Shown: positions 38,990 to 52,126, numbered from the stretch's first letter. The stretch is 64,000 nucleotides of DNA from Gorsachius magnificus (GCA_034008185.1 CM067082.1:100125311-100189310), one strand, 5' to 3'. The notes: generated by a model from the sequence alone, not told the origin. Translations and numbers: made by a program.

Positions 38990-41933
38990 GTGCCCTGATT
39001 TTCTTCCAATTGCTTTTCTTCACATCTTTGATAGGAGTCTGGATGTGCTAATTCTGGCTTTTCCATTAGTTCCTACAAGAATGTCATTCTAAACTAAAAT
39101 ATTGCATAAACGTGCACATTTGAGGCCTGCAATTAAAACATGGTTACTCTTGCACTGATGATTTGTCTGCTAGATTAGAATCCAGCTCAAACATTCAGAG
39201 CATTATTCAATGAGCACACCCAATGAGAGTTAGAAGAGTAATGAATGTCTTACCTCTATAAAAGTGTGATCCCAAACACAGAAGGACAAAAGGCCTTCTC
39301 CTTTATATTATTTTAATCAATTCCTGCCCAAAATTATGATTTCAAAGGTTGAATTTCAAGCCCTACTCATTTAAAATCCCACAATATTTTCAACTGTCAT
39401 GGTTAATTATATGATAATTACAATTAACTGAACCTACAACTAAGACCTGAAAACTAATGCTTGAAATTAAATCTGAAAGTTTATGGACCTGACTGAGTCA
39501 TTTAGGATAGCTGAACACTCCAATATTGTCCTGCATTCTTAGTTTTGGAAGTTGAACTAAATTACTCCATCTACAGAATAGACAGGAAGGAACCAAGTGC
39601 TGTAGTTCCCGGCTTAACATTATAAAGTTGGACCAGTTTATCCTAATTAGTCTGGCCCCTGCTACACATACCCCAACACAAACAATAATTTGAGGTTGAA
39701 CAGTCTCTTAAAATCTCCTTGAAGCTGAAGCCTCTGCATTTCCCCTCCACCTTGAAAAAGCTCCTCAGAGAAATGTGTTTATCAGCCTTTTTCTAGGAAT
39801 AGACTAAAGTTAAGAAAAAAAGTACACTTCTGTTATTTAAAAGCCACTGATGGACTTTTTAGCTTTCTAGATAATATTTCCTTCCTTAAATTGTAACTCT
39901 TAGTCTCCAAACAAGAAAACTATAAAGGAGGAATAATGGAAATAGTCACTTGAAGGTAGATATTCCAACACCTTTCTGAATTACTAAAGCATATCAAAGT
40001 TAGAAAATACACCTGGAGTCTGTTCAATTTTGAATTCTAGAATAAGAGCTCTAAACTCAAAAAGGCACAAGCTAATATTGTAATTTTTATATTTTGAGGA
40101 CACGTAGTTCAGATTTTTCATGAAAGTATCACAATTAAGTTTTACTTATTAAATCAGTGATTATTGAAAAAGATAGCATAATGTTCCCAATTATCATTTT
40201 AATATTATTTGGTTAATTTTTACAATACATTTACTAAAGATACCACAGGAGGACAGTTTTTAACTGGGGAGCAGATTTCTAAGATTTTTGCTTCCAATCT
40301 TCCAAAAATCTCGACCATTTACAGAGTTAAAGATCTTAAAGATTAATTCCTTTCCAATAATTTCCCTTAACAGAAAATATTAATTGTAAAATAACATTTT
40401 ATACTGCAGTTTGATATGTGCTAATTCCATGCCTTCTTCATATTGTTTTCAAATGAGTTGTTTAACAAAGAGACAATTTCTATGGGCAGAACAACAGTGG
40501 TTTAAGATACTATCGTCCCTCAACTGAGCCACAGAAGTAACTTAACATATCTGACTTTCAAATGAACTAGACTAGAAGTCCTCAAAAGATTGCAGTTTTG
40601 CATAGAACAACTTCCAGAAAAGAAGAGGCAGCTGGGGAGGCCATATCTTCACTCATTAAAGACACATACATAATAATTAATTTTTCCCAAATTTTCACCA
40701 AAATCTACCTGTTGCCTTATTTTTCAAAGAACAGCTCAAATATATGCTTTTCCCATCACTTAGAATAATTTTTTTCTGTTTCACTGATGGACATAATGTA
40801 GAACACAAGGAAACAGCCACGCACAGTCCTTTTATGCATAACATCATTTGCCACGAGTCCAAAGTAAAACAGTATCTATAGAATTACAAAGTACGCATTC
40901 ATAAAGATTGGAAGAGTCATATTTTTCCTAAATTTTATAGGAGAGAGAAGATAAAGCAATAGCTTTGCAGAGTGGCTATTATTTTCTCACTTTTTTTTTT
41001 ACTTTTTTTCAGTGTGTGAAGGTCCCAGTTTCAGTAGGTCACACCTGTCTAACAGAAAGCCTGATAATATGGAAGACTGAGTCCGAATTCAAAGATATTT
41101 GACCAAAACTGCCTGGTATAGTTTGACCTTGTTACATCATTTTTTTCATTTTCTTCCTTTTTTCCCCCATCTGAATTTTCTGATTTTTTTTTCATTTTTT
41201 CAGAACAAATACCTGATCTTAGATGAGTCTGCAGGTCAGCCTTTTCTTTTTTTCCCCACTTTTTTCCAGAAGTCCCAGAGCAGCACAATATTACTTTTGA
41301 CCTAGAACAAGAGTAAAAGAGGTTGCTCACGAATAATGGTATATGCATTGGTGCTTAGAATACTGTGTCTCTTGCTGTCCTATAAAATTTTATTAAGCAT
41401 GGTGAATGACATATTTGAATGGCCACTGTGGGATGAATACCTTATGTTTCAGCCATGATCTGAAACCCTTTAGTTTAATTTGGGGGTTGTGTCCTAGTAT
41501 GCCATTTAATCTCATGGAGCATTTCCAACCTGAATCCTTTAAAGAAAGGTGAGGGATCACACCACAGGACAAATGTTGAAACTGGTGCTGTCTAGTAAGC
41601 CTGAAAAGTGAGCAAAACTTTCTGGAGAGGGCAGAGGAAAGCAATGACAATCACTTATGAAATACACATTGAAGAAAATAAAAGGTTGGACAAACTTTAT
41701 GTAGTTAAAAGTAAAACATGTTCATACACAATGAATCAATTAATATTATTTTCTTCTTTAACAGAATAATTTGATTAGACGTATACTTATAGGCGACCAG
41801 TAAAAACACTATTGTTCAAATGCATCAAGCTCTGCCTGCCTTCCAAGCTGCTGAAGTCCTGAAAATGTACTTTTTCAACATAATGCAATTTGAAATGAGT
41901 ATATTGATTTTATATTTCTTTTCTTAGAGTGTT
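36447..41933. other. Unique AT-rich DNA, no gene recognised
   Basis: No gene is seen. A 26-base poly(T) run occupies 38958-38983 without an identifiable retroposon next to it. Pyrimidine-rich stretches near 41.0-41.3 kb create strong acceptor-like sites (for example ATTTTTTCAG at 41204) but no convincing exon. Confidence 0.45.
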
Positions 41934-42925
41934 TGTGGTGGGTTGACCTTGGCCAATTGCCAGACTCCCCCACCCAGTCACTCCTTTGCTCCCTGCCTCA
42001 GGGCAGGGAGAGAAACTAAAATGAAAAAGCTCATGGGTCAAGGCAAAACCAAGGAGATCACATACCAATTAACCCAGGGGAAAAACAGACTTGTCTTTGG
42101 GAAAAATAATGTGATTTATTGCCAATTAAAATAGATCGAGATAGTTAGAAACAAAGAAAAAATTAAAATTATGCCTTCCCCCCTTCCTCCCAGGCTCACT
42201 TTCACTCCTTCATTCCCAACTCCTCTACCCATCATCTTTCCACCCCGAGGGGTGAAGGGGAATGGAGGACTGTGGCCAGTCCATACCAGCTCCTCTCTGC
42301 TTCTCCTGTCCTCTCTCGCGCTCTTCCCCTGCCCCAGCGCGGGGTCTCCACAGGCCGCAGCTCCCTCAGGAGGCACCCCCCTGCTCCGGCGGGGGCTCTC
42401 CAGCGGAACCTCTGAGACGGGGCGGCTGGAGCCCTCCTCCCCCTCCTCCTGCTCTCATGTCGGGGCTCACAGGGCTGTTTCTCACACTTTTCCCCTCACC
42501 ACTGGGCAGCGTTTTGCCCTTTCTTAGCTGCGCTTTCCCCAAGGCACCTGCCTGTGGCTGAGGGTCCCGGCTGTGCCCTGCGGTGGGGCCGCTGGAGCCG
42601 GCTGTGTCCAGCTCAGGGCAGCCCCAGCCTGTCCTCACAGAGACCCCTGCAGACCCACACCAGCACCTGGGTCCAACCCAGGGCCGTGCTGAAGAGCGTC
42701 ATGATGGCCAGCACCTTTTTGGGGAACATGGTATTTGGCTAACATGGTTAGCCACAAAAGCTCGAGTGTGAAGGGGACTGCGGTGGCCCAGACCTGCTCC
42801 AGTGGGGCATCCACCTGCTCCAGCAGGGGCTCTCCAGGGGGAACGTCTGCAGGGGAGGGCCGCTCGGGGCAGCCCAGCCTCACTTCTTCTCACAGAGACC
42901 TTCCTGCCAGCACCTGTGCCCGGTA
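41934..42925 (-). mobile_element. Degraded GC-rich avian LTR, internally duplicated
   Basis: On the plus strand the left end reads TGTGGTGGGTTGACCTTGG. This is the reverse complement of the 3' end of a common avian LTR family that finishes in '...ggtcaacccaccaca', so the element is in minus orientation. The GTGATTTATTGCCAATTAAA segment (42111-42130) supplies an AATAAA on the minus strand, also typical of the family. Further right are degenerate GC-rich units of the 'ctgctccagcggggtctcc' kind. A block around 42613-42669 (GGGCAGCCC...CACAGAGACC...CCAGCACCTG) recurs in similar form at about 42867-42920. The right (5') boundary is uncertain. Open frames on both strands here reflect GC content. 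Confidence 0.75.
42115..42120 (-). terminator. LTR polyadenylation signal AATAAA (minus strand)
   Basis: TTTATT on the plus strand, that is AATAAA on the element's sense strand. It lies about 180 bases before the LTR end at 41934, a normal U5-plus-R-end distance. Confidence 0.5.
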
Positions 42926-44911
42926 CTCTTATTTTGATCAGAATTGTTTCAAAAATTTGGGCTGGGAGTATATGCACACACATAAAGATATATTTTGGTT
43001 GAAAATACATAATTGGTTCAAATTTTCAGGAAATACAGTCTGTACAACTACTCATTGTTGGGAAATTAGAGTAGTTTTCAACATCTTCAATGTTCAAAAC
43101 ACTCATCAGATTTTACATAGGCTTTATTTGAGAAGCCTCATATGCAAAAAGCCACTTTTGTCATGTTAGCAGGTAAGAACCTGAGCTTTCTCACCAAAGA
43201 GGTTTACCTTAGTGTAAATTCAAGAAGTTTTTAAGGAATTTAGTTTAGAGGATATCTTCCTTACCAGGCAGCAGCATGGAGAGGATGGTCAGTCATTTTC
43301 TGCGTCAGTGGGAGCTCGTTTAGTGTCTTTCTTTGCATTCGGTCCCCAGTACCATTAGGGGACACACAGCCTCATGTTTCTTTAGACATTCCCAGCCACT
43401 ACATATGCATTTTTTGTTTCTTCATGAAAGTTATATTATTTTACATCCGGAATAGTGGAAAAGTTCCACGGCAGTTGGAACTTCTCATAGCTTTTTATCT
43501 GATAGTTGTTTAACCTATATTAAAATCGGTTATCTACAGGAATAGCTTGTTACTCCGTGATGCTCAATACCAGCACGAATAAGACAGACAGACGCTGTAC
43601 AAAATGCAATGCACTTCATGATAACATCATCAAACCCATCATACCTCTGAAATTGTAGCACAATTATTTTACAGAAGCACCAAAATATATATGAAGCAGA
43701 TGAAGACATACTAAACACGCTAAAAGAGCTAGAGTTTGCTTTGTCTCAAGAGAGCTTATGTAACAGCTTAAACCTGGCTTTATATTGCAGGTGGAAGAAC
43801 AGAACCTGCCTGAACAGCTCTATCCTACGTTGACCTAAGCAGAGGCATCAGAGGTCATAAAAATGTTGTTTGTCTTAATGTTTAAATCTGGCCTGTACGG
43901 TCTGAAGACAAAATGAAGGTAAGGCTGCTTACATATTATTTTCAGTTATTTTTCAGTACAACAGATTTAATGACATAAGAATGAATTAACTGACAGTCTC
44001 TCCTCCCCATACTCTCTGTTAATAGAAGATAATTCAAGTTGCACTTGAAAAATAGGACACACCAGATTTACTGTTCCCTATGGAATCTTAATTCTGCCCT
44101 GTATATCCATTCTGTCCCATGGACAAAATAGGAAATAAAAATACTGCCAAGGACCCTTACAATTAAGACATGCTTCCTGATAACAGGGTGGTTAGCATAT
44201 ACCTATACAAATCACCAGTAAGGACACCACCATACGATTAGCATACATACCCTAAACTTTGCTTTGAAAAAACCCCACTTTTAATTAAAAAGTTTAATAC
44301 TTTTGTATGTGAAACAGGTTGTACAGGTATAACCATTAAAACATGCATTTTTACTCCATGAGTAATTTAAAAATTATTTTGAAATTTCTTACACATATGC
44401 CCTTTTCTGTACAGAACACACTCACAAGGGTGAAGGCCTCCAGTGTACTTGTTACCAATACAGGGGACCAAGACACTTACTGGGGCTGGTTGAAGTGTCT
44501 GTCAGCCTTACTTTTGCATAGCAGATCCTCCTCAGGATTAGGTTCCTGCACAGTCTATGATATCCACAGTTATATCACCCCTCTCCCTACTACTCCACTC
44601 TCCACCAAGGGACTGGTTTTTTCATTGTTTATTGCTTTCTATCTTAGATGGTCAGCAGAAGCCACCTTGCTGATTGTAATACCCCATGCCAATCTCTTTG
44701 GAAGCTGGTGGTTGCTACTTGGGTCACTAGCACCTTCTGATCTCCCATCCCAAACGTGCTACAAGGATGAAAAACTGCAAACGGTTCAGTTGTGCATGTT
44801 TGTGCCTTTACAGCACACACCTGAACCATCAGAACAGTGCCGAATGTAGTCCAGGGCTTTTAGGCACACAAATAGTTCTGTAACAATTAATCTTTTGCCT
44901 TGTTTTCCCAG
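42926..44911. other. Unique DNA, no gene recognised
   Basis: The plus frame at 44343-44849 (168 codons from an ATG) is the longest non-repeat open frame in the window. Its residues include hydrophobic stretches but no motif that I recognise, and its codons do not look clearly coding. A perfect donor (CAG|GTAAGA) follows 43171 and another (AAG|GTAAGG) follows 43919. An acceptor (TATATTGCAG) lies at 43790, but all frames between 43791 and 43919 contain stops. Confidence 0.4.
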
Positions 44912-45004
44912 TGTATACCAGAATCATCTAACGAGTTAGAGCTGGGCAGATGTGAAGATCTCGGCTTACGTGAATGGTACTTTTGGATAGACTTCACCCC
45001 TTGA
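44912..45004 (+). other. Candidate terminal coding exon (unconfirmed)
   Basis: A strong acceptor (CTTTTGCCTTGTTTTCCCAG, ending at 44911) opens a frame that runs 30 codons to TGA at 45002-45004. It includes NELELGRCEDLGLREWYF, followed by WIDFTP at the end. The two cysteines and cluster of aromatics are unlike the usual AT-rich background translation, but I cannot assign it to a family. No poly(A) signal is obvious close by, and chance remains likely. Confidence 0.18.
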
Positions 45005-46852
45005 CCTGTGGCTACTTCCACCAAAAACAAAGGTGGCTTTGCTCATTTCCATTTCCAGGTCATCAAAACCTCTGAATGCATCTCTAAAAAGAAAAATGAC
45101 TAGTCAGGATATTTACAGGGGAGTCTTTTCAAACTATAGTAGTAAGTGAAGACCAGAGAACAAGGAATGCCTAATTGTAGTTGGAGGGGTGATTGCAACC
45201 AACTGTAGTTGTGAATGGTAGATCAAAGCCAAAGCAGAAACAACAATAGTTTCTCACTCATAAAATAAAAAATAATTTCCACTACTTGTTAGATTTTAGC
45301 AAACAAACAAGAATTTACAATTACAGGGGAAAAAAAGGATTTTTAGAACTGTGTATGAGTTTAAATAAAATACCTTTATATATTTACAAAGGTGATTTTA
45401 AAGGATGATTGCTGATCTGCTGAAGCCTGCTGTATTCTACAAACTTAGTCATCGAGGTTTTCTGACTTTGAATTACAAGCTTTATACTTGTGTATTCTGA
45501 ACCCGGAAGAGCAAATCTAGATGGAACTAAGTCATTAACCTGAAGGATATGGCTGATTTTTCTAAACATCTATTAAGAAACATTATGAGTACTTGTTTAT
45601 CTGCACTTCTATAAGCTCTCAGCATTGATTCTATTTATTTTTCTGCATCTAATTACTTTGCATAATGATATGTTTATACTACTGGCAATCTCCTTTTTAG
45701 TGAGAAATTATGCATACAGTATCCATATAGATCTGATCAAAACTGAAGAAGGTAATACATATATTATTATAAGTAAAACTTCTTAAAGGAAAAAAAGCTT
45801 CATAAAGCATTTTAAAAACTCACGAGCTTTCAGGGAATAACAATCACATCTTTTGTGAGCTGGAGGTTCTTTTTGAATATTCATTTAAAATAGTGATGAA
45901 ATCCTGACTGTCTTGTGGGAATTTTGCTATTCATCCCAATAGCATCAGAGGTTCCTTGTGAATTCTTCAGACGAGTGTATGTTGTCCTCTTTGTTCTAGA
46001 GACAATTCTGGAAATCTTGTGAAGATAAGATTCAACTGAGCTTTCCAGTGTCTTTGGATTGCTTCCAGACCCTACGTATGGTAACGGCAACCAATTCTGT
46101 GTTCTGTTGTTTTCTTTTGGTAAAAATATTGTCAAATAAAAAAAATATACATATAATAGTGAAGATAACAGGAAGGAAAAATAGTTAAATATATTCTTCT
46201 TAAGATCAAAAAATGAAAATTCAGGAAGGTTCAGAACATATAAATTTATCTTAGCCATTTCTCATCTCCGTCATTTCATTAGTTACCTGAAGCACTTTAC
46301 TTTGTGGTTTACAAATAAGTTTCCTGATGTTCATGTTCTGTGGCAAAAGGTAACAGGCCTAGCCATCTCCTCTATGTTCTGCTTTACTCTGGGATTTGGC
46401 TACAAACTCACACTAGATTCTTTTTGCTTCTAATCACATTTTTTGGTTCATTCCTTCTTCCTTCCTCTCAGTAAAAGTATGTGCACTCTTAAAGGTGAGG
46501 AAATGTCTTTCCCTTCATAACTGATGTAGTTCTTTGAAATTAATTCCAGTTGCATATGATAATGTCATTCCGAGTAAAGTCTTTGAAGTTAGTGCAATTT
46601 AGGATTTTGGCAAATAAAACAGTCATTTATAATCTTTGGGGTGAGCCTGGTATCTTTCTGCCCCTAAAGCACATTAATTCATTTTCAGATTGCTCTTAGG
46701 CCAGTTCAACAGGTGGCTGACATGAATTGGTATTACAAAGCAAAGAATGGAAAGATCATATCTGGAAATCATAACTGATCCTAACAAAAGTCAGTTTTAT
46801 AACTCAGAAATCAATCCATCACAAAGACAGGAATAAAAGAAGAAGTAAAAGC
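45005..46852. other. Unique AT-rich DNA; one unassigned minus-strand frame
   Basis: The minus frame 46258-45881 (125 codons from an ATG) has a hydrophobic segment near residues 23-47 followed by a basic, serine- and threonine-rich half. I recognise no family, and AT-rich DNA often yields such hydrophobic runs by chance. Nothing else is visible. Confidence 0.35.
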
Positions 46853-46857
46853 TTTAT

Positions 46858-47160
46858 TCAGGCATGCAAAGACTCCTTCTTTTGGGATACTTCTGTTCCT
46901 TCTTCTACTGCTTCAATCCAGGACTGCAATTGTTCATATAGATAATCTGTGCTGTGGATGTTGCTCAATATACCACAAAAGGAACCTATGCTGTTATATC
47001 TATATGTTATTCTGTTTCTGTCATGCAACACATGTGTTTTCAAGAACAAAGACTGTTTTGCAGACAAAAGTGCTGAACAAAGGCTGGTTCCTGTTAACTG
47101 ACAGAGGAATAACTTGGTCTGTAGGCTTATCCGTGATTGTGTTCTGAATTTATTTTGCAA
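46858..47160 (-). other. Candidate minus-strand terminal exon with poly(A) signal
   Basis: Read on the minus strand, an open frame ends in ...LYEQLQSWIEAVEEGTEV... and then TGA at 46860-46858. The stop overlaps an AATAAA hexamer (46858-46853). A T/G-rich stretch lies about 25-35 bases beyond, as expected of a downstream element. The last 35 or so residues look helical and acidic. The open frame begins with TTG, so the real exon start would be an internal acceptor, none of which is strong. A 3' UTR of about 20-30 bases would be unusually short. I do not recognise the protein. Confidence 0.18.
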
Positions 47161-50100
47161 TGCAGACCTGACCTAGCCATTCTGGTAACACTTACTTTAC
47201 TACTAAAAATTTTTAAAAGAGAGGATAAAAAGTATGTAAAAAATATTAATCGTAGTTCTAAATATATCATTGGGCATATCCACCATTTTTTTAATTCCTC
47301 CCCATTGATTTGTCAGGCAAGGGAAAATGATAATTGGTTATTTAACTGTTTTATAAGGCAGTTTATTTAAGACATAGTATTTTTTTTAAATTTAAAACTT
47401 TAAAAAAAAATTTGCTTCAGTTAATTGTTAATGGATTTTTCACAGAAAGTTAAAAAAGTTTAAATACTAATGACAGTGAAGATATGAAAAAAAAAGAAAA
47501 CTAGGAGAGAACTGTAATTTCTTTTAAATAAGTATGTAATTTCTTTTAAATAAGTATGATTACATTTTCCAGAAAAGTATTACAGAAAAGCTAGTGTCTT
47601 TTACATTCTAGATGTGCTTTAACTTTGGAAAGAACATTGTGACTAATAATTTTCTACAGATCTGTGACATATATAACTGGGGGCAAAGTTTATTTAAGTT
47701 TTTTTTTTTTATAAATACATAACTGTATAGCGTGGAATAATGTGCAGCTGGAGTAGATTTTTTTCCAGTTTTTCTGTGGTTTTCATAACTTGTTGTATCC
47801 AAAATTTTTAAAAAGACATTTTCGTATTTGGTTATTTATTGATGCTGATATAAATAATAATAAAATAAAAAACCATCAACACAAATGCAAACATCTGTTT
47901 TTTGATGGTTTTTGGTTTTGTTTTCAAAGAAAACTTCAAACTTTTTTGCTTTTCATTACTACACCAGAGCTTACAGTAGTTTCATTTAACCATAGTACTT
48001 AGGTTTATATTCTGTATATGTATTCCAATATTATTTGTTGTTTAATTTGAACTTAATCTATTCAGTACAAGTTAATTTTGTCTATGTAAGGGAATGGTAA
48101 ATGTATATATAAATGTTCTTGCACTAAATCCTTCCTGAGAAATTTGAGTATATATCCATTCTATATACTTAATTTGGTTTCTGCATCACAGACATATTCC
48201 ATATGTTAAAGTGTAAGGAGTTTGCTTTAATATATAAGTTGCTCTGTGTAGCAATTACTGTAGTTGTTGTGTAATTCTCTACATGAATGAGAACTTGTTT
48301 GATTTCAATGTTTAAGTGGTATTTAGCCAGCTTAAAAGAAGAACTGGGGGCTGATCATGAGGAAGCTAACAGAATTACCTAGCTGTGATAAGATAAAAGG
48401 AGACACTTGTTTTCATCCCTGATAGTCATTCCTTCATTTTCATGTTTACTAGCACTCATTAATAATTTTTAATGTTTCTGTGAACAATATAAAAATGAGC
48501 TGACCTCATGTTCTGTGCAAAATGAACAGAAGTGCCAACCTGGTTTTAACACTTCATAAGACATTTAACTTTGTTATTAAATTTCTCCAAACCTGGTTGA
48601 AGATTAACCATCTCTTCTTTGTGGCACATTTTAGACCATGCAAATTCAAGAAAATGTTTGCCATAATATTCTATTAGTGGACATCAAAAATTAGTTCATA
48701 TCTCTCATTCAATTTTTTAAATGCCTACTTCCATGAATTTATTCAGAGGTCATATGGCCACTTAAGTTCTGTCAAGTTCATTCTACCACGCAATGTTCAA
48801 ATTACATGAAGTCAAAACAATTATTTGTGTAGATAGAGATATACACAAAAAACAAAGCACAATTCTGTTATATAACTTACGTGGTAACATTTAATTGACT
48901 AAAAAGATTAGATTGGTACTCATGCAAAAGCCGATGTTTATTGCAGTGTCTCAGCACTTGGTAGCAGATAAATATACCCACACATCTGTTGCACCTTTCT
49001 TTCATTCTGTCCATATCTCTGCTCCTCAGTGTCATTAATGTAATTGAAAGGCATTAACTTACATACAAGAACTTGAATGTATATTAGTTATACAGTGGGA
49101 AATTATGTACTGTTAGCTGTCATGATAAAATCTGTAAAAAAATTACCTTGACAGCATCTAACAGCTAAAAAACCTAAGGACCGGTCTTCAGAAATGGCAT
49201 GCCTGAACACTATTTCAAAAGCACACTCAAAAAGATTTTGAAAGCCTTGTTTGTGATGTGATGTGGTTTACAAGTACCTGAGTGTCCTCAAATTCCGGAC
49301 AGCTGTGTTTAAGTGTCACCTGGTTTATCTAGTGCTTTAAAGCTCTGTCTCTATCAAGAGCTAGTAATGAGCTGCATTCTCTCTTTGCTAATGAGTTTGT
49401 ACAATGAACAGATTTAGAATTATGTGGCATGGAAACTTTATGTATTTAAATCTAATGGAAACTCAAAAGTGATGAAGCTCTCTTTCAATTACTGATCTGG
49501 CAGGAGAAGCAGATGGGCACTGTGTGAACATACTTGTTCACAACCAGACTAGGTGATGAATCATTCTAGGTCCACCCAGTGAGAAGATGTATCATAAAGG
49601 CATTCTTATCTAACAGTGGTGGAAACTTTGACAGACAAGTGTCCATCAGCGAGGGAGACCTATTACCTGGCTAGATCGATCAGCAGAGTTGTGGTTTTAG
49701 AAAATTTTTAAAGCTATCTTAAGCATCAGTAGCAACTTCAGTAACAGAAGAGTCTATAAAGGAAATCTTTACTCCAGCTCAGATTTCAGCTTCAAGGAAA
49801 GCAGTGATTAACAATGATACTTGTCAAGATGTTGGATCTCTGCTTCTAAAATATATAAACTACTCTGAGATAACTTGCCTTCAGAATCTGTTGGGTGAGC
49901 AAACACAGAAGACACCTTGAAGAAAAATCAGAGTGAACCCTGCAGTATCAGAAATGTTCCTACAAGGTGGGAAGGCCAGCTCAAGAGGTTCTGGGTCTGC
50001 ATGTGCCAGCTGCTCATTCTCACACTCCCACAACTGTTCACGGCATTTCACTGGGCCAGTGCAGTGTCTGTGGGACTCCATGGTAAATGAGATCAGGAAA

Positions 50101-51989
50101 ATTTTTATGATTAAGAGAAAAAAAAATCATTTTACATGGACATCTAACTGTCCAACTTACAGCTTAAATACAAATGTATAGACAATGCTAAGCAAATTAA
50201 GAGCTATATGTAATGGGCTGAGAGGATACTACCAAGATGAGCATCCTGTTCAATCACGCCAAAAAGTAACTAAAAAGCATACTATGGTTTTTTTTTTGCA
50301 ATATATCTCTCCAAATAGAGTAACTAATTTCTTAAGGCTGTCATTTATGTATTCGAAATTAATTTTCACTTCTGTTTTGTCTTGAAGGTTGGGGAGAGAT
50401 CTTAATGCAGCAGGGACTCAGTTTTCTCAGTTTTTTGTCAGGGGGCTGTTACATCCGCCAGATTGTAGCAATTCAAATTTGTAGTGCCAAACACACAGCA
50501 CACAGTCCCTGCGAGGTTTTAGCTGCTCCTCCATGGTTCTGATTAGAGAAAGTTTCTCCAGTGACTTGCATTGGTCAGTAACTCTTCACTGTGTTGCAGT
50601 ATGTGCTTTAGGGCATAGACCTCAGATTTGGAATTGTGACAATCAGTCCTTCCATTCCGAGGATTTTCCTGTTCTTTCCTTTACCTTCCCAATTAGGTAC
50701 TCAAATTAGAGAGCCTATTATAGCACAGTATATTATACTTCCAGGAAGCCATTAGCCTTTGTGCTAGGATACCTGACAAAGGCACGGGCAAATCCTCTTT
50801 CCCCAAAACTACTGAAGGTTTTTAAAAACAAGTCCAAGAGGGCTGAAGTAGCTTCAAGATCTCTGAGCTTGGACTTTATGAATTTCCAAAGCCTTGTGAA
50901 GAAACAGTGCATGAAAGAGGGCCCAGACAGAGAAAAGCTGGAGTTTGTACTAGGCAAGAACTCCGTACTTCTTTGTTGAAGGAAGTCTGTATTTATGTTC
51001 TGAAAAATATGGATCTTTTTCTTTCCCTGAGGAGCTAGGCCATTATCAGAAAGATGGTTGTTTTTTTCTTTAATGTGTAGTATTTTATTCCTAGTCAAAC
51101 ACTATGTGTAAGCAATGAGAGATGGTTTGTTAGAGAAAAGCTAGAACACAGTATTTGGGATTGATAGCTTATTTATTACATGGTGATTAATTGGAATATT
51201 TTTTACATCAAAATTTTAATTTACACTTCTCTAAAGCTGTTGATTTAAAGGTGACGTTAGCATTCCTCAGTTAGCTATAGCTCTTTGCAAATAGTAAATC
51301 TGCTTTCTGTGACAGTAGGATAGGGTCTTTGTGTTTTTCATGAATTAGCTTGTACACCAAACTCCTGTGGAAATATATCTACACAAAGACCATTCCCATT
51401 ATGGTATTTCTCCAGTACTAATGACAACCATATCATTGTATGGTATTATATACCGAAGCTGTGGGTAAAAGCATTAAGACTTTTAACTTAAGTGGATGAT
51501 TTTGCCATATGTCACAAGTTCAGTCCTTGGTGGTACTATCCTGTCAATATGAATAATGCGTTATAAGCTATTTCTGTGTGTATGTGTGAATTGATGAAAT
51601 AATAACGATATTGATAATAATGATTTGCCTCAGAAGCTAGAGGCCAAAAGAAGAAGTCTTATTTTATTCAGGATTTGAGAGAAATAAAAAACATCATATT
51701 AAAACACTGGGCTGATCCCAAATCTTTGTAGTAGAGATACAGAGGTAGCCTATATACTGCAGATGTAGTACTGACCATGGAAATAACTCTGTGATCTATA
51801 GTCATATGTCATTAACTGAATTCTGATGGTGGAGAAACAATTTGGCTAAGAAGTTTAGCTTCTCAGTAAGGTCCTGTATATATGGCAAAATCAGTGTTTT
51901 GTTTTGGTTTAAGTTAAATACAGTCAGTAATACTTCAAATGTATGGAATGCCTTTTGAATAATAACTAAGCAAATAAGTTAATTTGACT
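47161..51989. other. Unique AT-rich DNA, no gene recognised
   Basis: No repeat or gene that I can name. Overlapping frames at 50761-50979 (plus) and 50733-51098 (minus) fall in one slightly less AT-rich patch. The plus reading is rich in K, R and E (LSPKLLKVFKNKSKRAEV) and might be a fragment of an old coding sequence, but there is no second line of evidence. Confidence 0.4.
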
Positions 51990-52126
51990 TGTTGCCAAGA
52001 AGGCCAATAGTATCCTGGGGTGCATTAAGAGGAGTGTGGCCAGCAGGTCGAGGGAGGTTATCCTCCTCCTCTACTCTACCCTAGTGAGACCCCACCTGGA
52101 GTACTGTGTCCAGTTCTGGGCTCCCC
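51990..52126 (+). mobile_element. CR1 LINE ORF2 fragment
   Basis: About 137 bp of CR1 ORF2 near its C-terminal coding end, open throughout. It reads [20 protein letters not shown] and then [11 protein letters not shown], the same segment found at 21803-21935 in the first CR1 remnant. Both ends are abrupt. On the right it passes at CTGGGCTCCCC directly into sequence associated with the LTR that ends at 53009. The rest of the CR1 is not found on the other side of that LTR or of the second one. Confidence 0.88.

Noticed and set aside
42116..43169. Many overlapping proline- and serine-rich frames on both strands
   Set aside because: They lie in the GC-rich LTR and reflect its composition; none matches a retroviral or host protein that I recognise.
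43791..43919. Acceptor TATATTGCAG and donor AAG|GTAAGG bounding a possible exon
   Set aside because: All three frames contain stops between them, so it cannot be an internal coding exon. A non-coding exon cannot be excluded.
44343..44849. 168-codon ATG frame, the longest outside repeats
   Set aside because: No domain, signal or homology is recognisable, codon use looks unbiased, and one frame of this length is not surprising in 64 kb.
45881..46258. 125-codon minus frame with a putative membrane segment
   Set aside because: The hydrophobic part is AT-rich DNA read in frame. There is no second line of evidence, and it lies beyond a poly(A)-like signal.
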